Notes: generated by a model from the sequence alone, not told the origin. Shown: positions 36,031 to 48,177, counted from the stretch's first letter. The stretch: 64,000 nt of DNA from Dendrobium chrysotoxum (GCA_019925795.1 CM034300.1:69109021-69173020), one strand, 5' to 3'. A program made the numbers and translations.

Positions 36031-36238
36031 CACATTATGTGAGCTTTATAACAGTAATGTCCAATTAATTGTCCAAACCTGTCATATTATGTGAGCTGTA
36101 TATCATTAATATCCAATCAATTGTCCAAATCTATCACAGTAGGTGAGCTGTATAGTAGTAATGTCTAATTAATTCTCCAAACATGTCATATTATGTAAGC
36201 TGTATAACAATAATATCCAATCAATTCTTCAAACTTGT
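36031..36238. repeat. Tandem array, four copies of 52 bp
   Basis: CACATTATGTGAGCT-type units start at 36031, 36083, 36135 and 36187, spaced exactly 52 bp, each containing a GAGCTGTATA.CA and TCCAATTAATTGTCCAAA portion. Confidence 0.9.
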
Positions 36239-37429
36239 ATACCATTAATATTTTCGTAGAATTGAAATTTTGATTTTAGTTATTATCACATAAATAAGTA
36301 TACCAATTATAATATTGATGGTCATCTCTTTCTAGGAAAATAGTTAGATAAATTAATTTCTAATTATGCTCATTAAATGTCTTAATAATAATTAAAGAAT
36401 AATAATGAATTAATTTTAACTTTATTAGCCTAAAGTTTCATAAATTAATTTTTGGATGATTATTTTACTAATTTCTAAATATTTCACTTATTTTATTATA
36501 ATTTGTACGCTGTAGCTCTACCAAAATTTGTAATTAACTTCCCTAACTAAATAATATTAGTATTTTTTTTATTTTTATAATCGCTTCACTAAATTAAAAT
36601 AAATAAAATAAAATTTAAAAATACATCAATCTACTTTTTACTATAATTATATACACCAAAATATTTCATTAGAATCATTATTCATCAAAATTTCATTACA
36701 ATAATCAGAAGTTCAATCAATACATCAGTCTAATTTCAATACTCCTAACTACAGAGAAATAAAGCAAAAAGTATACAAAATTAAACCTAAAATCTTGAAA
36801 TCATATTAGCCTCACTCCATTGAGTCCCTACTCGAACTTGAAACATGAAAACTATAAATTGAGCAAATAACTTAATAGGTTATCAGAATCTACAACCACT
36901 ATCAATTCATCGTAGCAGAAATAATATGCATGCTATCATTCAATCCAAATTAGTATAAACAAATAACAATCACTATAGTTAGTATGCATCATTATAATTA
37001 ACCTTAATCAACAAACAGTAGAATTTAGCATAATCAATATGTTCTATTAGTTTTGTATATGTATCATTTGCAATACAATGTTAGGGAAAATATGAATTTA
37101 TGCATATATCATATATGAATCTATATATATCACTTATAATGAATAAATATTATCTCTATGCTAAGTCATGTGCATCAGCATATCTATCATGTAATATCAT
37201 ATGTCAGTTGTCTATATATATGTATATAAATCTATATTAATGTATATATGGCATGTACATGTGCTTTATATCAATCTTTTTATATGTTTGTGTCAATTAT
37301 ATCATATATCATATTCATGTTATGTCTTATCACTTATACAGATATCATATATGATTATGTCATATGCATATATCACATAACAATGGTAATAAGCAAGGTA
37401 GGATATCTAGCACTTGTGGTGCTTTACTG
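36239..37429. other. AT-rich spacer
   Basis: No gene. From about 37080 to 37400 the sequence is dominated by TATATCATATATG/CATATATAT words, a loose microsatellite-like zone. Confidence 0.45.
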
Positions 37430-38080
37430 TTGAGGATGAAGAGTAAACCACCGCAATAAAATAAATAAGAAAATTAAAAAGCAGCGGAAAGTAAGAGAAC
37501 ACCCGAATTTAAAGTGGAAAAACCCAAAATTAGGGAAAAAAACTACGAAGCCACACCACACCAACGAATCCACTATAAAAATGGGAGAAATAAGTACAAA
37601 CCTCTCTTCTCTCTCACTTTTTCCTTGCTTCTCTTCTCTCGTATAATGTTCTCATAGTTCTCTAACACTAAACACAAGAGAAATACAAGTTAATAACACC
37701 AAGGGATGCAACCCTTCAGAAAAATGAGAAAGAAAACTGTCAAGTTCACCTCGCAGCGCTGTGACACTAATTTGGAGATTTGAGATGCTCAAGCCTCTGT
37801 CATCATGATGTTGCGACGCTCAAAACCACAACATTGTGGCTTCACACAATATTGTGACGCCGAATCTAGAGCGATGCAGCACTCTGCTATCTGTCAATCA
37901 ACGTTGGGGCACTCAGGTACACAACAGCAAGGCGTTGTATGGGAAAAAAATTTTTTGGTGCTTAGCACCCGAACCAAAGCAAGGGGTAAACCCCCGCAAC
38001 CCAAGCGAGAATGATAATTTGAATTAAGGTATAATGCAACAGAACAACTCCATTGATCAACACAATCAAATTCCACACAG
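37430..38080. repeat. Unclassified GC-richer retroelement-like segment
   Basis: Contains GCAGCGGAAAGTAAGAGAAC followed by CCCGAATTTAAAGTGG, wording common in plant LTR-element leaders or LTRs, then CGCAGCGCTGTGAC / GTTGCGACGCTC words like those at 48990-50060. No ends or coding domains were found. Confidence 0.35.
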
Positions 38081-39217
38081 AACAATATTTACTTGTATCA
38101 AGTCCTGTTGACCTTTCATACCAAACTAGAATCAATCTCATATCACATATCATAAATTAGGTGACTTTCATATAAGAAGCATCACTTCATGCCCATCAAC
38201 TTATCATATCGTATCAGTCAATCTGTTTATGTCTCTCTTTTATATTCTAGGATTGCACCATAAACCTTGTTTAAAGGGAAGTCATTGAGTCTGCCTTCTT
38301 GTACATGGTAATATGTATCCAATCACCCTAAATCGATAAATCATTTTTAACTAGCCTTTCTTATTTTGACACATATGTCATATAATGTATATCATAATAA
38401 CAAATGTCATTTGTACATCTAATATATCATAACATGTAAATCTATCTAGTGTGCTCATTAGTATATATGTATTATGCTAAAATGTATTTTATATCAAATG
38501 GATAATAACTTTATGCATATCAGGTATTTCATAATTAGATTTAGTACGTTGACTCATGATCATTTTATAATAATTATAACTCTACTCATTTTGAATAAAA
38601 TGACATGCATGCAAAATCGACCAATGAAATCACAGTATAAGCCTATCAAAACGTCTGGGATGATAATATCTATTACATATCAAATGTTATATGATAAGAA
38701 TGATCTACATCGAGAGATAATCAATTTTTAACAAATTTAAGAGAGAGAAAATAATCAAAACTTAAAATCATTAAAAAAAGGTAGAACTAAGGTAACTTAT
38801 CACGATCAGAATAACTTTCGTAGCTGGAATGATGAAAAATACAAGTTAATCCCAACTTATCTCTCTCCCACTTCTCTCTTTTTCTTCTCCTTTCTAACCC
38901 GACCATGCAAGGGAATGGAGAGTGGGATGGGGCTGGTAAGGGTTTAGATAAATAAAATTAGATATTGTATTTAAAAAAATTAAATATGTGACCCAACGAT
39001 GCAGTGCTCAAATCCTCAGCACCGTAATGCTCTTTCAATTTCATTTACACCCGAGGGCTGACATTGTAAATGATGGAGTATAAGCTCTTTCTAAATAAAG
39101 ATAATAAATTATAATTCAAAAAGTTATGAAACAAATAGATCAATCTCATTCAATTATTGAACCTATCTTCAATTGATGACTAAAATATCACTAATCCTAA
39201 ATACAATTGATAACTTA
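38081..39217. other. AT-rich spacer
   Basis: No gene or named repeat was recognised. Confidence 0.4.
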
Positions 39218-39302
39218 GGCTTCATTTGAGACAATTTTTCGATAATTTTATTTTCCAAATTACTTTCCTCTATAAAAATAGATTTATTTGATTGAAAAAT
39301 AA
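39218..39302. mobile_element. Partial fold-back MITE (Tourist-like)
   Basis: TTA then GGCTTCATTTGAGACAATTT matches the left end of the MITE family; the right half is absent or overwritten by the next copy, which abuts it. Confidence 0.5.
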
Positions 39303-39420
39303 GGTTTCATTTATGACGACTTTCTTAATATTTCTTAAAATAATTTTTTTATAAAAATTAAAAATTTTATATTTAAAAATTGATTTAAAAAATAATAAGA
39401 AAATCTTTCCAAATAAAACC
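39303..39420. mobile_element. Fold-back MITE (Tourist-like), TAA TSD
   Basis: Starts GGTTTCATTTATGACGACTT and ends CTTTCCAAATAAAACC, with TAA at 39300-39302 and 39421-39423. Confidence 0.75.
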
Positions 39421-39654
39421 TAACTCCTTATAAAATAAAATTTGAGTCAAAATCTACTATAAATAAGAATATTATGTTTCATTCAAGGGTGTATGAAAAT
39501 TGAGAGGATAGTAATATACATTGCCTTCTGAGCATGTGAGATTTTTTTGGTGTGCACCTATTAGATTTTTTTTCTTTGTTAATAAAAACTTTCATATATA
39601 GCAGCTTTTTTTTTCTTTTTTTAAGCTTTATAGCTATATTCCTGATATCATATA

Positions 39655-39960
39655 TTCAATTTAGTTCCAATATAATCCTCTGATCATTTGTAAGTTGCCA
39701 ATTTAGCCCTAAAATATTACATTTCTCCAACTAAATTCCTCAGTACACAAAATTAATCACAAGTAGCCCAAGATAAAAAATAATGAAAATTGAGATATAA
39801 AAGTGATCTCAATTTAATCCCCAAAAAACTATTTGATATTAGTTTTGGATAATCAATGAACTAAATTGAAAAAATATAATACTCTGTGATTAAATTGGCC
39901 GCTATTCAAAACTATTTTGAGATTGATCAATATATATACAAAATTCCCAATCCAAGCAAT
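39655..39960. repeat. Dispersed repeat, TTTAGTCCC/AACTAAATTG type
   Basis: Words CAATTTAGCCCTAAAATA, AACTAAATTCCTCAG and GAACTAAATTGAAAA recur in both orientations, as in the inverted-repeat element at 13740-13990. Ends are unclear. Confidence 0.35.
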
Positions 39961-40040
39961 CACTAAGATGAACATTCATGTTTTTAAGGAAGCTTTTTTT
40001 TTTAATTATTATTATTTTTTCATATTTCCAAGGAAACTAA

Positions 40041-40155
40041 AGCTTCATTTGGTATAATTTTCTTTCTGTTTTCTAAAGCAGCTTTCTTGTACAAAAATTT
40101 TTGTACTAAAAAACTGCTTTAAAAAAACAATAAGAAAACTATCCCAAACGAAGCT
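40041..40155. mobile_element. Fold-back MITE (Tourist-like), best-preserved copy
   Basis: 115 bp, almost a complete hairpin: AGCTTCATTTGG at the left and CCAAACGAAGCT at the right, AAGCAGCTTTCTTGTACAAA against TTTGTACTAAAAAACTGCTT inside. TAA at 40038-40040 and 40156-40158. It lies about 140 bp downstream of the HUB2-like stop codon, perhaps in its 3' UTR. Confidence 0.85.
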
Positions 40156-40293
40156 TAAATCCAAACCTTCTATGAAAAAAAAGAGAAATTAATGGTGGAA
40201 TGGAAGCTTTACTGTAGAGCCGATTATATTCCTACCTACAGATTAATAGAAGATTTATTTTCCTAATCGAAAGGAGTGCTACAAGATTTCAGT

Positions 40294-41197
40294 TCATATG
40301 TTGACCTCACGAACATCATTCTGCCCAAATGGTGTTCCACAACCAGGGCACTTCCTATGACGAATTTCCAGGTTCCTTTGAATGCAGGGATTGCAGAATA
40401 GATGAAAGCATTTGGTGATGACAACCTACAGATAAGAAAGGCTTAACATGAATGCTGGGAGCCATTTTTCCTTGATGAATTAGAAAATGGGAAGAGATTT
40501 TGAACTTAACCTCCTTTGGCCGATCAAAACAAACACCACATTTTAGTATAGCCTTACACTCCTTGATCTCATCCTCGAGTTTCTGAATGGCTAACTCCTG
40601 CCTTTCAGGGCTCAGCTCCATGACTTCTTTTTTCAGATCTTCATATTCTTCCTCCAGCTTTTTCCTCTCATTCCTGTGTTTGTCATAATAAAAGACAATG
40701 AACAAAATTAATAATCTGTTTTCTGAAACTAAACAGATACATGAATCCATCCACCCAAATGCCCATATAACCTTTCTTTCTCCAACTCCATCCTCAAGTC
40801 AAGAATCCTCTCCTGGTTGCGTTGATGTTCCTTCTCGGTGATGTCAACAGCAGACTTCAGCCACTTCAGTTCTTTCTCAGAATCTACCAGCTCTAGCTTT
40901 GCTTTATCCAGGTTGATGGCAATATGCCTGTTCTCTACGGAAGTTTTGGCAGCTTGTGCAAGGCATGCTTTCATCTGGTAAAGCAATTTGGTAAAAAGAC
41001 TGAGAAATAAGATGTAGGGAATTACCTATAAAATCCAAGGGAATAAGCATAGAACAAACCTGCTCTTCAACATGAGCTATTTTGGCTTTCTGTGACTCCA
41101 ATGATGAATTAACCTGCTGAAGCTGCTTTGCCTTGGCTTGCTTTTCAGCGAGAAGAGAGCTATATGTTTGTTTCATCTTCACGCTATCAGATACTAA
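40294..41197 (-). CDS. HUB2: HUB2/BRE1-like RING E3 ubiquitin ligase, last four exons (partial)
   Basis: Exons 41060-41197, 40772-40974, 40511-40673 and 40294-40425 (TGA stop) join in frame: 46 codons, 67 codons plus two bases, one base plus 54 codons, 44 codons with stop. All introns are 85-98 bp with GT/AG ends. The first three exons are coiled coil (for example KMKQTYSSLLAEKQAKAKQL). The last two carry a C3HC4 RING: LKCGVCFDRPKE, then KCFHLFCNPC, RHRKCPGCG, ending QNDVREVNI. HUB1/HUB2 in plants, like yeast Bre1, mono-ubiquitinate histone H2B in the nucleus; the C-terminal RING wording is closest to HUB2. The family protein is about 850-900 residues, so some 650 residues of upstream coiled coil are missing here. 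I found no upstream exons in the remaining 22.8 kb, so the gene either has a very long intron or is a fragment. Confidence 0.88.
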
Positions 41198-42104
41198 CTG
41201 CCATAAAAATCATTGAAATAAATGGCACTTGTCCAAGATAACACGGTTGTAAGGCTCACAATCCCTTTAAAAAGAAACGGCCAACATTGAAGATGATTAA
41301 TAATGCAATAACGAATAAGGCCTTCATGCATAATTCTCATAAACATAGCCATCAGTTTAAAGCATCATATAATATTGGAGAAGCATGGCGAAAAGCGTAA
41401 TCATATCTTAATTGAAAACAGTAAGCCAATCAATGTTTTGCTAGGACCAGATTCAGGAGCAATAGGAGGGGGAAATCAGACCCAAATTTATAAAACTTAA
41501 ACCAGGCCCAATCCTTCCTCACTACAATACAAAGGGCAAGATATCATACACCAAATAAGCTGAAGACAACTCAAGAACATTCAAGATTTAAACAATAATG
41601 AATTTTATAATAAGAACAAGAAACATATAGACAATTCAATCAAGCTCAAATTTAAGCCCAGCCTACCAAGCCAGGCTTGAGCTTGTTAAGGCACTCAGAA
41701 GGAAGTATGGCATGCAATGGGATGTGGGTAATGCCATTGTGGGGTTTGGCAAAGAAAGAAGATGAGGATAGTGGGATAAAGAATCCAATCACATCGACCA
41801 GAAGTCACAATTTGGATGTAAACCAGAGAAGCCTAAAGAGTAGTCATCATGCTAGAGATGCCAGCCAGTCAGAATGATAAGGACTTAGAAGTTATTATCA
41901 AAGTCTTGAGATCAAATCTTAACTACATCATAATAAATATCATCCTGTGAACTTTGTGACAGGAAAAAAACATGTAAGGTGAAAAGGAGAGGAAGCCGTG
42001 GTTGAGCAAAAGGGCGGCCATGGCAATGGGTCTATGGAGGTCGAGGAGGGAAGAAGGGAATGATATTCTAACTCCCTTTCATTTCAATCCTGACCTAAAA
42101 TTTT
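41198..42104 (-). other. Sequence upstream of the HUB2-like exon (putative intron)
   Basis: Follows a proper acceptor (CAG at 41198-41200, minus). No exon of the missing N-terminal part was recognised. The copia element starts at 42110, so this would be the TE-bearing intron if the gene is intact. Confidence 0.45.
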
Positions 42105-42109
42105 GGAAT

Positions 42110-42339
42110 TGTTAAATTCAGAGAATCGGAGAAAAAAAAGACTTAATTTTATTGTATAAAACTATCCCTATTAATAAAGAAACAAATAATTATACAATCA
42201 TGCATAATTGCTCTAATATAATCCTTTCTAAATCAGCCAACTAAATATGAAAGGAGATTGACATGATCCAGGTGAGCCTCCCACGGATTCCCATCATAGC
42301 CGTGGGATCAAAATGCCAAGAGACGACTAGGATTTAATA
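42110..42339 (-). repeat. 3' LTR of the copia element
   Basis: 230 bp; adjoined on the inner side by the polypurine tract GCTTGAGGGGGAG (minus). Terminal ATTTAATA differs by one base from the 5' LTR. Confidence 0.9.
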
Positions 42340-43807
42340 CTCCCCCTCAAGCTGCGGAATACGGATTTGTCATTCCCAACTTGGTAATCAGTCCCAAAAA
42401 GATAGAGTTATCCAGTCCCTTGTTAAGAATATTTACAAGCTGATCTTTGATGAGACATGATCGATACATATAAGACTACTGTCTAATTTCTCCTTTATAA
42501 AATATACGTCCACTTCTATGTGCTTGGTCCTATCATGCTGAACCAGATTATGAGCTATGCTGATTGTTGATTTGTTGTCACAGTGTAGCTTCATGAGTCA
42601 TTCTCACTTAATCCTAAGGTCTTCTAGAATCACCTTGATCCATAGTAGCTCACATATTTCCAAGGCCATAGCTCTGTATTATGCTTTTGCACTAGACCTT
42701 ATCACCACATTCTATTTCTTGCTCCTCCATGTAACAAGGTTTCCTCCAAGGAATGTGCAGTATCCTAAGGTAGATCGTCTACAAGTGATCCTGCATAATT
42801 TGCATCAGTATATGCTTATGGGATTATTTCACAGTCTCTTCTGAAGAGAATCCCTTTACCTGGGATCCCCTTAAGGTGATGTAGTATTCTGTCTACAGCT
42901 TGCATGTGAGTCCGTTTTGGATTTTGCATGAACTAGCTGACCATGCTTACAACAAATGCTATATATGGTCTAGTGTGGAAAAGGTAGATTAATTTTCCCA
43001 CAAATCTCTGGTAAGATCATTTATCTACATTTGGATCTTCTTTAGCTTCACCCAATTTGAGATTTGATTCTACTGGTATTGGTGCTAGTTTATAAGCTAG
43101 TTTGCCTGTTTCTTTAAGAAGATCATTAATATATTTTTTTTGTGAAATGAATATTCCTTTAATGGAGTGGGCACTTCAATTACAAGAAAATATTTTAATC
43201 TACCAACATCTTTGATCTCAAATTCCTTGGCAAGACATTTCTTTAGAATCACTTTCTCCTTTTCATCATTCTCAGTCAAGATAATATCACTCACATAAAC
43301 TAATAAAATTGTGACTTCCCCTGGGTCTTAGTGCTTGGAGAATAATGTATGATCCCCTTGGCTCTGTCGATAACCATTAAGTAGCATAACTTTTGAGAAT
43401 CTTCTAAACCAAGCTCTGGGCGATTGCTTCCTACACACTTTGTTACCCCAAGATTTCTCCTTGAATCCTGATGGAATCCCTATGAATATTTCTTCCTCCA
43501 AGTCCCGGTGTAGGAATGCATTTTTGACATCTAACTGTTTCAGATGCTAGTTGTACTTAGCTGCTGGTGAGAGCAGAATCCTCATGGTGTTCATCTTGGC
43601 CACCAGTGCAAAAGTTTCCTGGTAGTCAATACCGTACGTCTGAGTGCACCCTTTCGCCACCAATCTTGCTTTATACCTTTTCAATATACCATCAGCTTTG
43701 TATTTCACAAAGAACACCCATTTGCAGCCAACTGATTTTTTTTCTATTGGTAGGTCGATGATCTCCCATGTATTGTTCTTCTTCAGAGCCTGCACTTCAT
43801 CTTTCAT
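42340..43807 (-). pseudogene. Copia RT and RNase H remnant
   Basis: RT begins near 43807 with ALKKNNTWEIIDLP, CKWVFFVKYKADG and RYKARLVAKGCTQTYGIDY. The catalytic YVDD box reads YVSD (LLVYVSDIIL near 43300), followed by LAKEFEIKDVGRLKYFL. Further down only short frames resembling the RNase H region remain, with many stops. Inactive. Confidence 0.88.
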
Positions 43808-44201
43808 GAAACTTTTTCAATTTTCATTAGATAATGCCTTAGAAATATTATTAAGAATATGAATATTATTTAGTGTAATCAAAAAATTTTTCTTTGAAGG
43901 TGAGAAGTTACGAAAGGATACAAAGTTGGATATAGGGCACAAGCGAGGTTTTTTTGGTGAACTTGTGTTTACCTCAATTTCAGGAGACGGTTCAAATTTT
44001 TTGATCTACTTTGAACCATAATTTGGATTTGTACGCCTGAAATATACTTGCCCAAACCTCCTGTTATCCATAATAGCTTTATCCTCAGTTTAACTCATAG
44101 GTTTCAGAACAAAAAGATTCATTTTCCAACTTATAAAAAAATTTTGTTTTCATATTTCTTAAGACATCAAAAGATGGATGTCCTAATCTAAAATGATGAA
44201 G

Positions 44202-44444
44202 CTAAATAGTAGATTTTTTATCAAATAAAGATAACAGATAATAGCCATTATTGATAATATTAGATTTATTCAGCTCTTCCAAGTAGTACAATCCATCTCT
44301 CTCCTTAGCAAGTCCAATCTTCTTCCCCGATCTCCGGTCCTGAAATAAGCAACAAGTAGGGTTAAGTAAGACTTGACAATTATGGTCACTGGTAAGTTTT
44401 TGTATGGAGATTAGTTTTGCGGATAATTGAGGTACGTGAAACAT
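44202..44444 (-). pseudogene. Copia GAG-pre-integrase remnant
   Basis: HVPQLSAKLISIQKLTSDHN and the GLYYLEELNK segment are typical of the region between protease and integrase. The integrase core that should follow is largely absent from 43870-44200. Confidence 0.85.
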
Positions 44445-44590
44445 ATTTTTTAGAGTGAGGGAGGGAGATAAGGGTATGTCTCATTGGCTTGCTACTGTGG
44501 TAAGAGAACCATCAATAGTGATGATTTTCTTGCCTCTTTGGTTGACACCATTACTGAACCTTCAACTATCTTTGGCTCTAGTGTTACCCC

Positions 44591-45274
44591 TCATCGGCTT
44601 TCCTCAACACGAATGAGAGAAATTGTCTCGTTTAATGAGGGAGTCTCCTCTTTTCCAAGGATCTGAAATCTAACTTGATCAAACTCCGCATTTAATCCTG
44701 CAATAAAGTCATACACTCTATCTTTCTCAATAACTTTTTTCAGGATAGCAACATATTTTAGACACTTGGTCTCTATACATTTGTAGTGATTAAGTTCTTG
44801 CCACAAGTTTTGAAGGAGAGTGGCATATTCCGTTACAGTTTTGATTCCTTGTTTTGTGCTTTCCACCTTGACCTTAATTTCAAAGATATGGGCAACATCC
44901 CGAGCCTTTGAGAAGGTTTGCCTAACGACATTCCATATGTCCTTTGCAGTAGATAGGAACATAAAAGTATCACTAATTTTTGTAGTCATGAAATTCCACA
45001 ACCATGATATAATCATGGAGTCCACTTCATCCCATGCCAAAAAATTAGGATCGCCTTCGTTTGGTCCTATCCTAAGAAGGTGATTCAACTTTCCTTTCCC
45101 TTTAAAGTAGGTCTTCACAAATTGAGACCACTTTAAGTAATTCTTCCCATTTAAGCGATAGAAAGGTTGCATATTTTGAAGATCTCCTCTTCCTTGGTGC
45201 ATCATAGAGTCCTCCATTTGGTCAAAATTTTGGGAGAAATTTGCTTCAGACATTGTGGCAGCAAATGGTAGCAA
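44591..45274 (-). pseudogene. Copia gag (UBN2-type) open frame
   Basis: 227 codons. Gag signature: YRLNGKNYLKWSQFVKTYFK, LAWDEVDSMIISWLWNFM, AKDIWNVVRQTFS, LQNLWQELNHY and AGLNAEFDQVRFQILG. The C-terminal zinc knuckle is missing. The frame itself is open but its element is defective. Confidence 0.88.
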
Positions 45275-45400
45275 TAAAGGCTATATGAAGCAGGGCAGCG
45301 ATAAAGGTTGCGTTGGTTATAGATAGGATAACAACAAGGGAAGACCAACAATGAAGGCATGACAGTACAAAAAACTTAAAATTCTGGCAATAGCAATGAA

Positions 45401-45413
45401 GGCTCTGATACCA
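45401..45413 (-). other. Copia primer-binding site
   Basis: On the minus strand TGGTATCAGAGCC directly follows the 5' LTR end; complementary to initiator Met-tRNA. Confidence 0.92.
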
Positions 45414-45731
45414 TGTTAAATTCAGAGATTTGGAGATGGAAAAGGCTTAATTTTATTGTAGAAAACTATCTCTATTTATAGATCTATACAAGATAACTTA
45501 ATAAAGAAACAAATAATTACAAAATCATGCATAATTGCTCTAATATAGTCCTTCTAAATCAGCCAACTAAATATGGAAGATCGGCATGATCCAGGTGAGC
45601 CTCCCACGGATTCCCATCCTAGCCGTAGGATCAAAATGCCAAGGGACGGTTGGTATTTAATAGGTGAGTCTCCCACGGATTCCCATCCTAGCCGTGGGAT
45701 CAAAATGCCAAGGGACAGCTAGGATTTAACA
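45414..45731 (-). repeat. 5' LTR of the copia element, with 69-bp tandem duplication
   Basis: 318 bp. AGGTGAGCCTCCCACGGATT at 45593 recurs at 45662 as AGGTGAGTCTCCCACGGATT, a 69-bp period; the 3' LTR has one unit only, which accounts for most of the length difference. Confidence 0.92.
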
Positions 45732-45736
45732 GGAAC

Positions 45737-46700
45737 CACATTAGCGACACTGATTTCTTGTTCGAGAAGAAATTCGATCCCAGCTGAGTTGAACTCAATG
45801 TATGTAAGCAAGCATGAATACATGCCAGCGTGCAAAAGAGAGAATCTATAGTCCCATAGACTACATTTCCAACCTTAGGGAACTCAATAAAACGTCATCA
45901 TAATTAAAGCAGATCACCCACTGAAATTTTTTTATGCATTAAAGGATTCAAATCATTCTAGATGAGTGGTCAAGATAATTTGTAAAGCAACCTAGTAATT
46001 TTATAGTTCAAAAAATTTCCAAATATCATGAAGTTAAATAGACAAATTATATGAATGCTTAATAGAATGTAGAAATAAATTGATTTGACTTCAGAAATTC
46101 ATAAGCTGGTTAGTTGACAAGTGTTTATAGCCATTCAATTTTACAAGATTATTGACCGCTGGACCAGAAACCAAAAACCCAAAGAAATTTTATGCAAAGG
46201 TTCAAATTGATGGAGATTAATCTTCAATGCTGGTGTGGTGCTGATGATGTATTTGGTTAGAAATAATTTTTAAATATTTTTGACAATTTGATATTTGAAC
46301 TCAAAAATTCTAATTATTTTAAGTGAATTATTATATTAATAATTTTTAAATGAGCCAGCTCATAAGCTAATAAATTGAGTCAGCAGTAACTCAAGTATGG
46401 CTATCCATTGAGCTCAAGCTTATGAGCTATTTATTGAGCTAAGTCCGAGCCAGCTCACTTGTGAGCTGGATTGTGTTACGTCCATATGCATTACTCTATT
46501 CATAAGCAATGAAACTTCACTTTGAGGATTGATCAGTCAGGTAATGGGAAGGAAATGCAAGCTTCAAATGATGCATATCCTGTAAGGAATTCTCTATAAA
46601 AATTCACTATGAGCAATGTTTTAGCTCACTCACTCCACTTTGAGATTTATTTATTTTAATAAAAACCCCTGAATAGAAGACATTTACAAATACAAATCTC
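45737..46700. other. AT-rich spacer with short GAGC repeat
   Basis: No exon or gene recognised. 46330-46480 contains GAGCCAGCTCATAAGC and GAGCTCAAGCTTATGAGC words similar in style to 5690-6660. Confidence 0.4.
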
Positions 46701-46707
46701 AATAAAA

Positions 46708-48177
46708 CAACAACAACAATAACATCAAGCCTTTATCTCATTATGTGAGGTCAGCTACACGAATCATTTTTCTCCATTATGTCCTGTTAAGAATTAGATT
46801 CTCAGTTACATCTGATAAAAAAGATCATTTCTAATATTTTCTAACAAAGTCTTTTTAGGTCTACCTATACCTTTCTAACAAAATCTTTTTAGGTCTACCT
46901 ATATTTTTCTTAATATAGGCCAAATCTAATACATCTACTCTCCTAAATGGGTCATCGGAAGGCTGACGTTTTATGTGACCAAACCATCTAAGACGACTCT
47001 CTATTATTATCTGCCACTGGAGCTACTCCAACATTTTCACATACATATTTGTTTTCGCATTATGTCTCTAAGAGTGAAGCCACTCAACCACCTGAGCATC
47101 CTCATCTCTACAACACTTAATTTTCTGCTTCTTTTTTTAATGGCCAACATTTTTATGCCATAAAACATTAAAGATCTCACCACCATCTTATAGAATTTTA
47201 CCTTAAGTTTGTGGTGTACTTTTCTATCACACAACAAGCTTGATGCATTCCTTCACTTCAACTATCCAACTTGAATTCTACTACTAATGTCGCCATCTAT
47301 TTCACCATCACTTTGAAAAATAGACTCGAGATATCTAAAATATGTACTCTTTTTAATGACTTAATCGCCAAAGTCACAATCCTCTGCTAGATCTATTAGT
47401 ACTAAAATTACACTCCATGTATTCCGTTTTAGATCTACTCATCTTTAGACTCTAAAGTTGACCTCCATAAATCAAGTTTTCCTTCAACCCCCTTCTAGTC
47501 TTATCAATAAGAAGAATATCATCAGCAAAAAGCATACACCAAGGTTACATCCTCTTGCAAATATCTAATAAAAACATCCATGACTAAAGCAAAAAGATAT
47601 GGACTTAAAGCTAATCCTTGATGCAATCCAACTGAAATAGGAAAATACTTGCTCAAAACACATTATTTTTTAACACGAATAACAGCTCTTGCATACATAT
47701 CCTTAATGACTTGAATATAAGCATTATTAACTCTTTTCTTTTCTAGAACTCTCCAAAGCATTTCTCTTGAAACTTTATCATACTCTAAATCAATAAATAT
47801 GATATGTATATATAGCTTCCATAGTAGACCTACCCACCATGAATCCAAATTGATTTTGAGAAACATTAGTATCACGTCATAACCTATGCTCAATAACTCT
47901 CTCCCATAATCTTAATGTATAACACAAAAACTTAATTCCTTTATAATACGTACTATTGTCCATCACCTTTATGCTTAAAAATAAGAACCAACATACTCCT
48001 CCTTTCATCCAACATACTCCTCCTTTCATCCAACATCTTTTTAGTTTCGTAAGCCAACAAATTCCTTCATCTCCTACGCATTTCCACACCTCTATTGAAA
48101 TATCATCAGGTCTAACAGTTTTTTCACACTTTATTTTATTTAAAGCTTCTCTAACATCGACAATAAAAAACAATGCT
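46708..48177 (-). mobile_element. RTE-type LINE, 5'-truncated
   Basis: Begins with the family tail (CAACAACAACAATAACATCA on plus) and 3' end, then decayed ORF2: RLRWFGHIK-type C-terminus, MLRWLSGFTLRD, RT with FIDLEYDKVSREMLWRVLEK and, at the upstream edge, REALNKIKCEKTVRPDDISIE. Flanks share only AATAAAAC, a weak TSD. Truncated further into the RT than the copies at 15.1 and 31.2 kb. Confidence 0.85.

Larger units (their letters stand above)
42110..45731 (-). mobile_element. Ty1/copia LTR retrotransposon, complete ends, internally deleted
   Basis: Minus strand. LTR ends TGTTAAAT.../...ATTTAACA; flanks GGAAT (42105-42109) and GGAAC (45732-45736), a 5-bp TSD with one change. Order in element direction: 5' LTR, primer-binding site, gag, GAG-pre-integrase, (integrase mostly deleted), RT, RNase H remnant, polypurine tract, 3' LTR. 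The total of 3.6 kb is shorter than a usual copia of about 5 kb. Confidence 0.93.

Noticed and set aside
36031..36238. CRISPR-like array
   Set aside because: Whole 52-bp units are repeated without unique spacers, and this is a plant nuclear region.
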